Origin: Hymenobacter sp. PAMC 26628
Lineage (GTDB): Bacteria; Bacteroidota; Bacteroidia; Cytophagales; Hymenobacteraceae
Reading direction: 5' to 3'
Assembly (NCBI RefSeq): GCF_001562275.1
Contig: NZ_CP014304.1
Span: 1,240,001 to 1,304,000, forward strand
Length of the DNA: 64,000 nucleotides
This document shows positions 16,266 through 25,182 of this stretch, one piece after another. The position numbers and the translations under genes were made by a program. Position 1 is the stretch's first letter, and the number at the start of each line of letters is the position of its first letter. Under the pieces are notes generated by a model that saw only the letters and a list, made by a program, of their open reading frames with translations, was not told where the DNA came from and did no database searches.

Positions 16266-18332
16266 CTACTTGCCTGTCACCTTGAACTCGGTGCGGCGGT
16301 TGAGCTGGCGGCCGGCTTTGGTGGCGTTGGGGGCCACGGGACGGGTATCGCCGTAGCCGGCGGCGGCCAGGCGGGCGGCGGCCACGCCGTGCTGGGTGAG
16401 GTAGGTTACCACGGCCTGGGCGCGGCGCTGGCTCAGGTCCTGGTTGGCGGCGGGCTTGCCCACGTTGTCGGTGTGGCCGGCCATTTCGAGGCGCAGGGTG
16501 GGCTGCTCGGTGAGTAGCTTTTGCAGGCGCTCCAGTTCGGCGGTGCTTTCGGGGCGCAGAATGGCCTTACCGGTGTCGAAGAAGATGTTGTTGAGCACGA
16601 TGACCACGCCCACTTCCAGTTTTTTCAGCGGCACGTCCTTGATGACTTCGGCGTAGGTAGCCTCGGCGGGCAGGTCGAAGTTCTCGGAATGGAACAGGTA
16701 GCCGTCCTGCCGCACCACGATGCCGTAGTTGGTGCCCGAGGGCAGGCTCACGAGGTACTTGCCCGAAGTGGCGTTGCTGTGGAAGGTGGCAATCACCTGG
16801 TTCAACTTATTGTCCACCAGGTCGATGATGGCTTCCAAGGGCTGGTGGGTAGCGTCGTCCGTCACGGTGCCCTTGAGGATGGTGACGCGGGCCGTGGCCA
16901 CGGCCACCGGCGGCGCGAGCAGGGTTTGGGTTACCGGCGCGAGGCGCGAGGCCAGCAGCTGGCTTTCCTCGCTGAGCACGGGCGCCTTCTCGGGGCCCAA
17001 AAACGTGACGCGGTAGATGTCCTTGCCGCCCTGCCCGCCTGGCCGGTCCGACGAATAATATCCGTGCCGGCCCGAGGCCGAGGTCACAAAAAATACGTCG
17101 TCGTCGGGCGTGTTGATGGGCCAGCCCAGGTTTTCGGGCGTGCTCCACTGGCCGTTGGTCAGCGTCGACTTGAAAATGTCGTAGCCGCCCATCGAGTTGT
17201 GCCCTTCCGAGGAAAAGTACATCGTCCGGCCGTCGGGCATCATGAATACGCCTTCCTCGCCGTAGGGCGTGTTGATGGCCGCGCCCAGGTTTTCGGCGGG
17301 CCCCTTACCCTCCAGCTCAATCTTGTAGATGTCGCGCCCGCCGCGCCCGCCCTCGGGCTTGTCGCTCACAAAGTACAGGTAGCGCCCGTCGGGCGAGTAC
17401 GACGCCGACGACTCGTGGTAGCGCGTGTTCACGCGGTTGCCCAGGTGCAGGGGCTTGCCCCAGGCGGCACCCCTGAGGTTCGATTCGTTGAGGTCGCCGC
17501 CGTTTTCGTCGGCGTACACCAGCAGGCGCTGGCCGTCGGGAGCCAGGGCCACGGTGGCGTCGTGGCCTTCGGTGTCCACCGGTGCCCCCAGGCTGGCGGC
17601 TGGGCGCCAGCGCGTGCCCTGCCAGGCGGTCTGGTAAATGTCTTCGTAATAGCTGTCGCCGTCGGGGTCCTGTTTGGCATTGGGGCCCCCGGGGCGGCGC
17701 GAGGTGAAAAGCAGCGTGGCCTCGTCGGCCGACACCACAGGGCCGTAGTCGGAAAAGGTCGAGTTCACCTCGGGCCCGGCGTTGTCGACGAATACGCGCA
17801 CGGGATGCTGTTGCAGCTCCTGGCCGTTGCGGCACTCGCGCAGGCGGCGGGCCAGGTCGTCGGCCGTCACGGTGAGGGCCCCGTCGGCAGCGCGCTTGCC
17901 GCCGCCCATCGGCGTAGTGCGCTGGTACTCCTTGCTGGCCTCGGCCCACTTGGCGTTCAGGTGCAGGGCGCGAGCCAGCAGGTAATGCGTGCGCGAATCG
18001 TCGGCCGGGGCCAGGGCCTGGGCGTGCTGCAAGTAGGGCAGGGCCAGGGCTTTGGTGCCCGAATGCAAGTAGCAATCGCCAATCTTACCGTTGAGCGCCG
18101 CGTTGTCGGGGTTGAGCCGCTGGGCTTGCAGGAAGTGGGGCAGGGCCACGCCGTAGTTGGCTGGGTCGGCGGCGTAGGCATCGTCGCCGGCCCGCAATTC
18201 GCGCAGCGCGTCTTTCAGCGCGTCCTTGTTACTGCCAAATTTCTCCTTCGTAAACTCCATGCTCTGGGCGTGGGCTGCGGTGGCGGCCAAGCCACTCAGC
18301 AGCAGCACGGACCGGGTAAAAGCACGTATCAT
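16266..18332 (-). CDS. PorE-like TPR/PD40/CRD/OmpA protein (type IX secretion associated)
   Basis: A 688-residue exported protein. Signal peptide ends AHAQ. Residues about 30-170 are TPR-like repeats (YGVALPHFLQAQRLNPDNAA). Residues about 190-460 form a PD40 propeller with repeated D-x-R-x-L/M-Y-F blades. About 490-560 is a carboxypeptidase-regulatory-like domain (TDDATHQPLEAIIDL). The C-terminus is an OmpA domain (AGHTDNVGKPAANQDLS, RRTEFKV). This domain order is that reported for PorE of the Por/type IX secretion system, where it anchors the machinery to peptidoglycan. Many Bacteroidota carry several such paralogues, so identity with PorE itself is not certain. A TPR gene follows on the same strand upstream. 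Confidence 0.88.
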   Translation of the reverse strand: MIRAFTRSVLLLSGLAATAAHAQSMEFTKEKFGSNKDALKDALRELRAGDDAYAADPANYGVALPHFLQAQRLNPDNAALNGKIGDCYLHSGTKALALPYLQHAQALAPADDSRTHYLLARALHLNAKWAEASKEYQRTTPMGGGKRAADGALTVTADDLARRLRECRNGQELQQHPVRVFVDNAGPEVNSTFSDYGPVVSADEATLLFTSRRPGGPNAKQDPDGDSYYEDIYQTAWQGTRWRPAASLGAPVDTEGHDATVALAPDGQRLLVYADENGGDLNESNLRGAAWGKPLHLGNRVNTRYHESSASYSPDGRYLYFVSDKPEGGRGGRDIYKIELEGKGPAENLGAAINTPYGEEGVFMMPDGRTMYFSSEGHNSMGGYDIFKSTLTNGQWSTPENLGWPINTPDDDVFFVTSASGRHGYYSSDRPGGQGGKDIYRVTFLGPEKAPVLSEESQLLASRLAPVTQTLLAPPVAVATARVTILKGTVTDDATHQPLEAIIDLVDNKLNQVIATFHSNATSGKYLVSLPSGTNYGIVVRQDGYLFHSENFDLPAEATYAEVIKDVPLKKLEVGVVIVLNNIFFDTGKAILRPESTAELERLQKLLTEQPTLRLEMAGHTDNVGKPAANQDLSQRRAQAVVTYLTQHGVAAARLAAAGYGDTRPVAPNATKAGRQLNRRTEFKVTGK

Positions 18333-18366
18333 ATAAAATTAGGAATAGGATTGCGAGGGCTGGCGG

Positions 18367-19470
18367 CTACTTGCCAGCCGGTACTTCGGCCGCGTTGCCG
18401 GCGCAGCCGGCGGCCGCGGCGTAGTCGTTGCCCACGGCCAGGCCCAGGGCGGCGGCCTGGTGCCAGTCCTGGCAGGCTTCGTCGGCCTGGCGCAGCATTT
18501 CGCGGGCGTGGCCGCGGTTGAGGTAGGCCTCGGCGTACTTGGGGTTGAGGCGCAGGGCCTCGGTGGCGTCGGCGTTGGCCTTGGCGTAGTGCTCCAGCTT
18601 CAGCTCGGCGGCGGCGCGGTTGTTCCAGGCGTAGGCGTACTTGGCGTCGAGGGCGATGGCGCGGTCAAAGTCGGCCAGGGCCCCGGCGTAGTCCTTGTTC
18701 TCGAACCGGGCGTTGCCGCGGTTGGTGAAGGCCAGCGGGTTGTCGGTCTTTTGGGCGAGGTAGGCGTCGTAGTCGCGCAGGGCCTCGGGCAGCTGGCCGG
18801 TGCGGCGCTCGGCGGCGGCGCGGTTCAGCAGGGCCGGCAGGAGGGTGGGCTGCAAGGCCAGGGCTTTGGTGTAATCCATTATGGCGGCGGGCCAGTTGGT
18901 CAGCTCCAGGTTGGCGCTGGCGCGGTCGTGGTAGGCGTAGGCGTAGGCGGGGTCGGCCTTCACGGCGCCGTCAAAATCGTCGCGGGCGGCCTGGTACTCG
19001 CCCTTCTCGAAGCGCAGCACGCCGCGGTTGTACCAGGCTGGGGCGTAGGCGGCATTGGCCTGGAGTGCCGCGCCGTAGTCGGCCTCGGCCGCGGGGCCCT
19101 CGCCGGCCGCCTCGTGGGCCTGGGCCCGGCCGAAGTAGTGGGCGTAGGCCCCCGGCTCCAGCTTCAGGGCCTGGTCGTAGTCGGCCACGGCGGCGGGGTA
19201 GTTCTTGAGAGCCACGCGCGTAGCGGCGCGGTTGGCGTAGGCGGGCGCAAAGTCGGGCTTGGCCGTCAGGGCCTGGTTGAAGCTGGCCAGCGCCGCCGAA
19301 TAGTTCTGGGCCGAGTAATTGGCCAGGCCGGCGTTGTAAGCTTTTTCGGCCAGTTGCCGGCCGGGCAGCGTGCTGGCGCGCACGCTATCGACCTGGGCCC
19401 GGGCCGGGGCGGCGGCCAGCAGCGCCGCCGCGCCGAGGCCCCAAATGAGGAAGGTAGAATTGCGCGGCAT
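18367..19470 (-). CDS. secreted tetratricopeptide-repeat protein
   Basis: A 367-residue protein with a signal peptide (cleavage near ARAQ) followed by about nine consecutive TPR units, each with the A/N-R-A ... A-x-x-D-Y/F-x-x-A-L/V consensus (for example NRAATRVALKNYPAAVADYD). It ends with a short tail containing two Cys. It is probably a periplasmic scaffold. It lies only 35 bp upstream of the PorE-like gene on the same strand, so the two are very likely co-transcribed and may interact. Confidence 0.9.
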   Translation of the reverse strand: MPRNSTFLIWGLGAAALLAAAPARAQVDSVRASTLPGRQLAEKAYNAGLANYSAQNYSAALASFNQALTAKPDFAPAYANRAATRVALKNYPAAVADYDQALKLEPGAYAHYFGRAQAHEAAGEGPAAEADYGAALQANAAYAPAWYNRGVLRFEKGEYQAARDDFDGAVKADPAYAYAYHDRASANLELTNWPAAIMDYTKALALQPTLLPALLNRAAAERRTGQLPEALRDYDAYLAQKTDNPLAFTNRGNARFENKDYAGALADFDRAIALDAKYAYAWNNRAAAELKLEHYAKANADATEALRLNPKYAEAYLNRGHAREMLRQADEACQDWHQAAALGLAVGNDYAAAAGCAGNAAEVPAGK

Positions 19471-19574
19471 AAAAAGCAGAGGATAAGTGGAAACTGACTG
19501 CTAGCGTTGCTGCGAAGGTAAGGGAGTTTTGTTAATTGTACATTTTAAATATTAATTGACTTTTTACAAGATTT

Positions 19575-20681
19575 TTATTGGTATTTAACTGATGCCACCC
19601 TGCCAGTGTGAGCTTCCGGGGCAATGCGGCCGCTGGCCCCGCGCCGCCAGATGAAGCCGTCGAGTACGTAGTGGGTGCTCTGGGGCAGGGCCAGCAGCGG
19701 CACTAGCCAGGCCAGCCACGCGGCGCGCGACACGTCGGGCAGCGCCTGAAACCAGCTGAACGCCGCCGCGTGCTCGCGCCACACCAGCCCGTCCCACAGT
19801 CCTTCTTCGAGGTAGGCGAACACCGCAATCAGCCCCAGGAACGCCAGCCAGCCGTACTTGCCCGCCCAGGGGCCCCGGCGCGGCACTGGGGCCCCCGGGG
19901 CCCCCGCCGGCCGCCCCTGCCACACCAGCGCCAGGTACGGCACCCCGTGCGACACCACGTTCAGTAGCGTAAAGGCCAGGTCGCCGTTGCACCACACGAT
20001 GCCGGCGTACCACGAAACGGCGGTGCCCGCCAGTAGCAAATTGCGCGGCACGTTGAAGGCGCGGGTGCGGCGCCACCGCCACAGCTCGCGCCCCGCGTAG
20101 GCTGTTAATAGGGCCCCGTAAAGGGCCGTGGCCAGGTACCGCCCCAGGGGCCAGTTGCGCTGCACAAAGTCGCCGTCCACAAACCAGTTGAAGTTGCGCG
20201 GCGGCGACAAGTGCCAGTACACCAGCGGGTACAACGTGGCCGCGTAGATGCTAGCCGTGGCCAGCCACACACCCGGCGCGGGGCCCTCGCGCCGGGCGTA
20301 CAGCCGCAAAAACCCGTACTGCTGCCGAATGAAGTGGAACACTGCCAGGTAGGCCAGCGCCCGCCAAAACCACAGCCCGCCCGCGCTGTGCAGCGCCACG
20401 CCCGCCGCGTAGCAGGCCAGCGGCGCCGCCCACAGCAGCGTGCGCCGTTCGCGCCGCCGCACGGGGTCGAAGTAGGTTTGGAAGAGCGTACCGTACACGT
20501 GCGCCACGTCGATGAGCAGCACCAGGCCCACCCAGGCCAGCAGCGGCAGCTCGCCGGTGGCGCGGTAGCGGGTGGGCAGCGCCAGCACCGCCAGCAGCGC
20601 CACAAACGGCGGCGCCAGAATCAGGGCCCCGTCGTAGCGGGCCGAGCGAATCCAGGGCTGGGAAGGAGCGGGGGCGTTCAC
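19575..20681 (-). CDS. polytopic membrane protein with conserved-looking intramembrane histidines
   Basis: A 368-residue protein with about 8-9 hydrophobic helices. I do not recognise a named family. Histidines recur at helix ends: DVAHVYGTLFQTYF, FHFIRQQYGF, NVVSHGVPYLAL, and STHYVLDGFIWRR near the C-terminus. This spacing resembles membrane metal- or haem-handling enzymes but is not diagnostic. The start is taken as GTG 20681, just before the first helix; in-frame sequence further upstream lies in a repeat and does not look coding. Transcribed with the flavoprotein upstream (20936-22573) on the same strand, separated by the 20708-20907 repeat. Confidence 0.75.
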   Translation of the reverse strand: MNAPAPSQPWIRSARYDGALILAPPFVALLAVLALPTRYRATGELPLLAWVGLVLLIDVAHVYGTLFQTYFDPVRRRERRTLLWAAPLACYAAGVALHSAGGLWFWRALAYLAVFHFIRQQYGFLRLYARREGPAPGVWLATASIYAATLYPLVYWHLSPPRNFNWFVDGDFVQRNWPLGRYLATALYGALLTAYAGRELWRWRRTRAFNVPRNLLLAGTAVSWYAGIVWCNGDLAFTLLNVVSHGVPYLALVWQGRPAGAPGAPVPRRGPWAGKYGWLAFLGLIAVFAYLEEGLWDGLVWREHAAAFSWFQALPDVSRAAWLAWLVPLLALPQSTHYVLDGFIWRRGASGRIAPEAHTGRVASVKYQ

Positions 20682-20707
20682 GAAGAAAAATTGCGCAAAA
20701 ATGGCCG

Positions 20708-20907
20708 CCCGTTCTGTAGCGCGAACTTTAGCTTCGCTGACCTTCGGTTGTAGTCCGCGACGCTGCCCAGTCGCTGCCCGTTCCGTAGCGTGGACTCTGC
20801 GAGTCCGCGCGGTTGAACGGTTGCTGCACGATTGCCAGCAGGACGAAGCGAAAACCGCGAACCACAACCGAAGGTCAGCGAAGCTAAAGTCCGCGCTACA
20901 GAACGGG
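20708..20907. repeat. long inverted repeat, family 2
   Basis: Left arm 20708-20751 contains TTTAGCTTCGCTGACCTTCG; right arm 20863-20907 is its near-perfect reverse complement over about 44 bp. Shorter TAGCGTGGACTCTGCGAGTC-type units are nested around 20783-20805 and 20921-20933. It fills the gap between the flavoprotein and the membrane protein, and is unrelated in sequence to the family 1 repeats. Confidence 0.88.
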
Positions 20908-20935
20908 CAGGACGAAGCGAGAGTCCACGCTACAT

Positions 20936-22573
20936 TCAGGCGGCTCCTGCTATTTCCTGCGCGGCTCGGATGCCTTGGTAAAAGGCTTCCTCGAAAATAG
21001 AGATGCCGCTGAAATCGGTGTGGGCGAAGTAGATGCGGCCGCGCACCGGCCGCTGTGCGGCGGCCCGCCCGGGGCCCCACAGCAGGCCGGGCGTGGGCGC
21101 CACCATGCCGTGGCCCCACACCCAGAGGTCGGCCCGCTGGAGGTAGGGCGTCACGCCGGGGTGGTAGGTTTCGAGCTCGGCCACCACGCGCGGGAGCCAT
21201 TGGGCATAAGTAGTTTGGTGAGCGCGGCGGCGGGCCAGGTCGGGCGCTTCGTCGGTGAGGGGCCAGTAGAGGGTGATGACTTTGGGCCCCCCGGTGTCCT
21301 GGGTCAGGTCCTGCTGGTTGGCGTTGATGTAGCCCAGCGAGGCGCTGCCGTAGCGCACGTTGTCCCAGCTCAGCGGGCGGCCGGGGCCCTGCGGCAGGCC
21401 GGCCACGGTGAGGTTGGCCACCAGCCAGGGCGCGTGGTGAAACGCCGCGGCCGGCGGCAGCGCGTGGCCCGGCACGGCCGCCAGCAGCCGGCGCGCCACG
21501 TGCGCCGGGGCGGCCAGCAGCACGCGCCGGGCCCGCACGCGGGTGCTTTGGCGAGCGGCGGTGTCGTAGGTGAGCACCTCGACGCCGGCCGCGGTTTCGC
21601 GCAGGCCGTAGGCCAGCGTGTTGGTTTGCAGCGGAGTAGGGGCCTGGCGGCGCAGGTGCTCGGCCAGGAAGTGGTTGCCCTCGGGCCAGGTCAGCACGTC
21701 GCCGCCGGTGGCGTTGTGGGCGCGGCCCTTGCGGCAGGCGAAGTAGTGCAGCCCGGCCCAGGCCGATACCTGCGCGGCCGGGGCCCCGTAGTCGTCGCGG
21801 CAGGCGTAGTTGAGGTACCAGCGCAGCGGCGCGGCCGAGTAACCCTCCTGGCTCAGGTAATCGGCGAAGGAAATCCGGTCAAGCTGCCGGTAGGTTTCGT
21901 CGGCCGACGACGCATCGAGCGGGATGCGGAAGGCGTCGCGGCCGTCGCGGCCCACGGCGGTTTTCAGGCGCTCGATCAGCTGGAAAAACCGGGCCGTCTG
22001 GGCCTGCTCGTCGGCCGAAAGGCCCACGGCCGGCACCAGCCCGTCCTGCCAGTGCCCGCTGATGCTGAGGCGCTCGTCGGGGGCGGCGCAGAGGTGATAG
22101 TCGCTGTAAATGGGCAGCCCATCGGGCGCGTAGCCGGTCAGCGTGCCGGTTTCCTGCAAGAAATCGAGCAGCTCGCGGTTGCGCACATCGGGCACGGGCA
22201 GGTAGTGGGCCCCCCAGGGGTAGGCCGAAACGGGGTTGTGGCCGGCCGCCGCGTTGCCGCCGGCGTGGCCGTCCAGCTCCACCAACAGCGTGTCCGTCAG
22301 GCCCTGGCGGTGCAGCCAGCGCCGCGCCGAGAGCCCCGCCACGCCCCCGCCGACGATGAGTACGTCGGCATCGACGGTGCGCGTGGGGGCCGGAATCTTG
22401 CCGGGGTCGCGCAGCAGGTGGCCGGCCGCCGCGTTGGGCCCCAGCAGCTGGCCCTGGATGTGCGCCAGGCTGGCCGCAGCGGGCGCGCAGCCCGGCAGCA
22501 GGGGCCCCGCCAGCGCGACCCCCGACAGCGCCGCCCCGCCCCGCACCAAAAACGAACGCCGGCTAAAGTCCAT
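20936..22573 (-). CDS. Tat-exported FAD-dependent oxidoreductase (amine-oxidase-like)
   Basis: 545 residues from ATG 22573. The N-terminus MDFSRRSFLVRGGAALSG has the twin-arginine S-R-R-x-F-L signal, followed by a hydrophobic stretch and a lipobox-like LLPGC, so the protein is likely folded in the cytoplasm with FAD and lipid-anchored outside. DVLIVGGGVAGLSARRWL is the dinucleotide-binding Rossmann motif. The C-terminus has GRIYFAHTDFSGISIFEEAF, the second FAD contact of flavin amine oxidases. Length and layout fit NAD(P)-binding amine-oxidase-like proteins. The substrate is unknown. The neighbouring membrane protein could be its partner (inference). Confidence 0.87.
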   Translation of the reverse strand: MDFSRRSFLVRGGAALSGVALAGPLLPGCAPAAASLAHIQGQLLGPNAAAGHLLRDPGKIPAPTRTVDADVLIVGGGVAGLSARRWLHRQGLTDTLLVELDGHAGGNAAAGHNPVSAYPWGAHYLPVPDVRNRELLDFLQETGTLTGYAPDGLPIYSDYHLCAAPDERLSISGHWQDGLVPAVGLSADEQAQTARFFQLIERLKTAVGRDGRDAFRIPLDASSADETYRQLDRISFADYLSQEGYSAAPLRWYLNYACRDDYGAPAAQVSAWAGLHYFACRKGRAHNATGGDVLTWPEGNHFLAEHLRRQAPTPLQTNTLAYGLRETAAGVEVLTYDTAARQSTRVRARRVLLAAPAHVARRLLAAVPGHALPPAAAFHHAPWLVANLTVAGLPQGPGRPLSWDNVRYGSASLGYINANQQDLTQDTGGPKVITLYWPLTDEAPDLARRRAHQTTYAQWLPRVVAELETYHPGVTPYLQRADLWVWGHGMVAPTPGLLWGPGRAAAQRPVRGRIYFAHTDFSGISIFEEAFYQGIRAAQEIAGAA

Positions 22574-22642
22574 CGGGGCAGAAAAGGGGCGCTTCACGTG
22601 GCATAGGTAATATTCGTTGCCAAATTAGAAGCCGCACAAAAA

Positions 22643-22740
22643 AGAACGTCATGCAGAGCGCAGCGAAGCATCTTTTCGGCGCCAGTAATCAGGATTAGTT
22701 ACGCGAGAAAGATGCTTCGCTGCGCTCTGCATGACGTTCT
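22643..22740. repeat. palindromic intergenic repeat, family 1, copy 3
   Basis: Arms AGAACGTCATGCAGAGCGCA and reverse complement, 98 bp in total. An A-run precedes it and CTTTTTT follows after a few bases, so it could act as a factor-independent terminator in either direction. It lies between glpF and the flavoprotein gene. Confidence 0.92.
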
Positions 22741-22810
22741 ATCCTTTTTTCTAATTCAGGAACAACCTCAATGTTCACTGCCGCCCTCGCCAGCAACAGG
22801 GGCCCGCAAA

Positions 22811-23554
22811 CTAACAACGGAGCGGCCCTGTACCTGCCCCGCGGCTAACCCAGGCCAGCCACAGGAAGAGGCCCGCCGCCAGCGCCGCGCCAGCCAGGGG
22901 CCCCAGCACCGGAATCCAGGCGTAGGACCATTCGCTGGGCCCCTTTCCGCGCAGCGGCAGCAGGGCGTGCACCAGGCGCGGGGCCAGGTCGCGGGCGGGG
23001 TTGATGGCGTAGCCGGTGGTGCCGCCCAGCCCCAGCCCGACGACCCACACCAGCAGCGCCACCGGTAGCGCGCCCACCGAGCCCAGCCCAATGGCCGCGT
23101 GCGTGCCCGTGACCTCGGCCCCGGTGATGTACAAAATGGTGAAAACCAGCACCAGCGTGCCCGCCACTTCGCTGGCAAAATTGAGCGGGTGGTTGCGGAT
23201 GGCCGGCCCGGTGCAGAACACGGCCAGCTTCAGCCCCGGCTCCGGGGTGCGGTCGAAGTGGTCTTTGTAGAGCGCCCACACCAGCAGCTGCGCCAGCACG
23301 TAGGGCCCCACCAGGGCCCAGGCGAACTTGCCAGCCAAAGCCAGGCCCAGCGTTACGGCCGGGTTGAGGTGCGCGCCGCTCACCGGCCCGGCTATTACCA
23401 CCCCCACGTACACGGCCAGGGCCCAGGCCGTGGTGATGACCATCCAGCCGCCGTTGTGGCCTTTGGTGTCGGCCAGCACCACGTTGGCCACCACGCCGTT
23501 GCCTAGCACAATGAGCACCGCGGTGCCGATGAATTCCGCCGCGAAAGGACTCAT
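22811..23554 (-). CDS. glpF: glycerol uptake facilitator (aquaglyceroporin)
   Basis: 247 residues, six transmembrane helices plus two half helices. Both NPA boxes are present: [12 protein letters not shown] and [14 protein letters not shown]. The Asp after the second NPAR is the signature of glycerol-conducting members rather than water-only aquaporins. The start ATG at 23554 overlaps the stop of glpK by 4 bp (ATGA), so the two are translationally coupled. It brings glycerol in for phosphorylation by GlpK. Confidence 0.93.
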   Translation of the reverse strand: MSPFAAEFIGTAVLIVLGNGVVANVVLADTKGHNGGWMVITTAWALAVYVGVVIAGPVSGAHLNPAVTLGLALAGKFAWALVGPYVLAQLLVWALYKDHFDRTPEPGLKLAVFCTGPAIRNHPLNFASEVAGTLVLVFTILYITGAEVTGTHAAIGLGSVGALPVALLVWVVGLGLGGTTGYAINPARDLAPRLVHALLPLRGKGPSEWSYAWIPVLGPLAGAALAAGLFLWLAWVSRGAGTGPLRC

Positions 23555-25083
23555 GCGGCGGCCGTTTTTTCGGTGGGAGCTGCTGCCCGGGGGCCCTGGG
23601 CCCACACGCGCAGGGCGTGCACGGCGCGGTGCCATTCGGCAATGCCGGCGTCCAGGCTGGCGCGGTTGGCCGTGGGCGTGTAGGTGCTGTCGGCCTGCGC
23701 CAGGGCTCGGATTTCGGATACGTTCTGCCAATAACCCACCGCTAGGCCGGCGAGGTAGGCGGCGCCAAGGGCGGTGGCTTCGGCCATCTTGGGTCGCACC
23801 ACTTTGGCGTTCAGCAGGTCGGCCTGGAATTGCATCAGCAGCTCGTTCACCGTGGCCCCGCCGTCTACGCGCAGCTCGGCAATGGTCAGGCCCGCGTCGG
23901 CTTCCATCGCCCGGAGCACGTCCATGGTCTGGTAGGCAATGGCCTCCAAGGCGGCGCGGGCAATGTGGGCGGCCTTCGTGGCCCGCGACACGCCGAAGAG
24001 AGTGCCCCGCGCGTAGGGGTCCCAGTACGGGGCCCCCAGCCCGGCGAAGGCCGGCACGAAGTACACGCCGTCGGTGCTGCTGACTTGCTGGGCCAGTTGC
24101 TCGATTTCGGCCGATGTCTTGACCAGGCCCAGGTTGTCGCGCAGCCACTGCACCACCGCGCCGGCAATGAAAATGCTGCCTTCCAGGGCGTAGCACACCT
24201 GCCCGTCAATTTGCCAGGCAATGGTGGTCAGCAGGTTGTGCTGCGAGGCCCGGGGCGTGGCGCCGATGTTCATCAGCAGGAAGCAGCCGGTGCCGTAGGT
24301 GCTCTTCACCATGCCCGGCGCGGTGCACTGCTGCCCAAACAGGGCCGCCTGCTGGTCGCCGGCGATGCCGGCAATCGGGATTTTGCTGGCGAAGAGCGTG
24401 GTTTTGGTCGTGCCGTACACCGCGCTCGACGGCCGCACCACGGGCAGCATAGCCCCCGGAATGTCGAACAGGGCCAGCAATTCGTCGTCCCAGGCCAGGG
24501 TGTGAATGTTGAACAGCATCGTGCGCGAGGCGTTCGACATGTCCGTCACGTGCAGCTCGCCCTGCGTGAAGTTCCACACCAGCCAGCTGTCCACGGTGCC
24601 GAAGGCCAGCTCGCCGGCCGCGGCCTGCTGGCGGGCCCCCTGCACGTGGTCCAAAATCCAGCGCACCTTGCTGGCTGAGAAATAGGCGTCGAGCACCAGG
24701 CCCGTCTTGCTGCGGATCAGGTTCTCGTGCCCGTCGGCGCGCAGCTGGTCGCAGTATTCGGCCGTGCGCCGGTCTTGCCACACAATAGCGTTGTAGACCG
24801 GCTTGCCGGTTTTGCGGTTCCACACCACCACGGTTTCGCGCTGGTTGGTGATGCCGATGGCCGCGATGCTCTTGCCGTTCTGGCCGGCCTTCACCGTGGC
24901 TTCGGCCGCCACCCCCGCCTGCGTCGACCAGATTTCCAGCGGGTCGTGCTCCACCCAGCCCGGCTTCGGGAAGATCTGGGTGAACTCCTTCTGCGCCTGC
25001 GCCACGATGTGCCCCTTTTGGTCGAACAAAATGGCGCGGGAACTGGTCGTGCCCTGGTCGAGGGCGAGGATGTATTGCTGCAT
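23551..25083 (-). CDS. glpK: glycerol kinase
   Basis: 510 residues of the FGGY kinase family. The start [21 protein letters not shown] is the canonical phosphate-1 motif with the catalytic region [23 protein letters not shown] and IVWQDRRT follow, and [12 protein letters not shown] and the C-terminal [18 protein letters not shown] adenosine site are intact. It converts glycerol to glycerol 3-phosphate, trapping what enters by GlpF. The gene lies between glpD (100 bp upstream) and glpF (4 bp overlap). Confidence 0.95.
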   Translation of the reverse strand: MQQYILALDQGTTSSRAILFDQKGHIVAQAQKEFTQIFPKPGWVEHDPLEIWSTQAGVAAEATVKAGQNGKSIAAIGITNQRETVVVWNRKTGKPVYNAIVWQDRRTAEYCDQLRADGHENLIRSKTGLVLDAYFSASKVRWILDHVQGARQQAAAGELAFGTVDSWLVWNFTQGELHVTDMSNASRTMLFNIHTLAWDDELLALFDIPGAMLPVVRPSSAVYGTTKTTLFASKIPIAGIAGDQQAALFGQQCTAPGMVKSTYGTGCFLLMNIGATPRASQHNLLTTIAWQIDGQVCYALEGSIFIAGAVVQWLRDNLGLVKTSAEIEQLAQQVSSTDGVYFVPAFAGLGAPYWDPYARGTLFGVSRATKAAHIARAALEAIAYQTMDVLRAMEADAGLTIAELRVDGGATVNELLMQFQADLLNAKVVRPKMAEATALGAAYLAGLAVGYWQNVSEIRALAQADSTYTPTANRASLDAGIAEWHRAVHALRVWAQGPRAAAPTEKTAAA

Positions 25084-25182
25084 GGGCGGCCGGGAGTGGG
25101 TGGGAGAATCAGAAGGCAATTAACTTGGAATCAGCAAAAGAAGCACGCGCCGCACGCCGCTGGGGCCCTATGTGCGGACCGT

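Noticed and set aside
16521..18521. 666-codon plus-strand frame over the PorE-like gene
   Set aside because: Shadow with repetitive Gly/Val/His composition; the minus strand encodes recognised TPR, PD40 and OmpA domains.
20682..21200. Longer N-terminus for the membrane protein at 19575
   Set aside because: The in-frame extension runs through the inverted repeat and into the flavoprotein gene; no membrane or signal features until GTG 20681.
20975..22606. 543-codon plus-strand frame over the flavoprotein
   Set aside because: Shadow; no motif, and the minus strand has a Tat signal and FAD motif.
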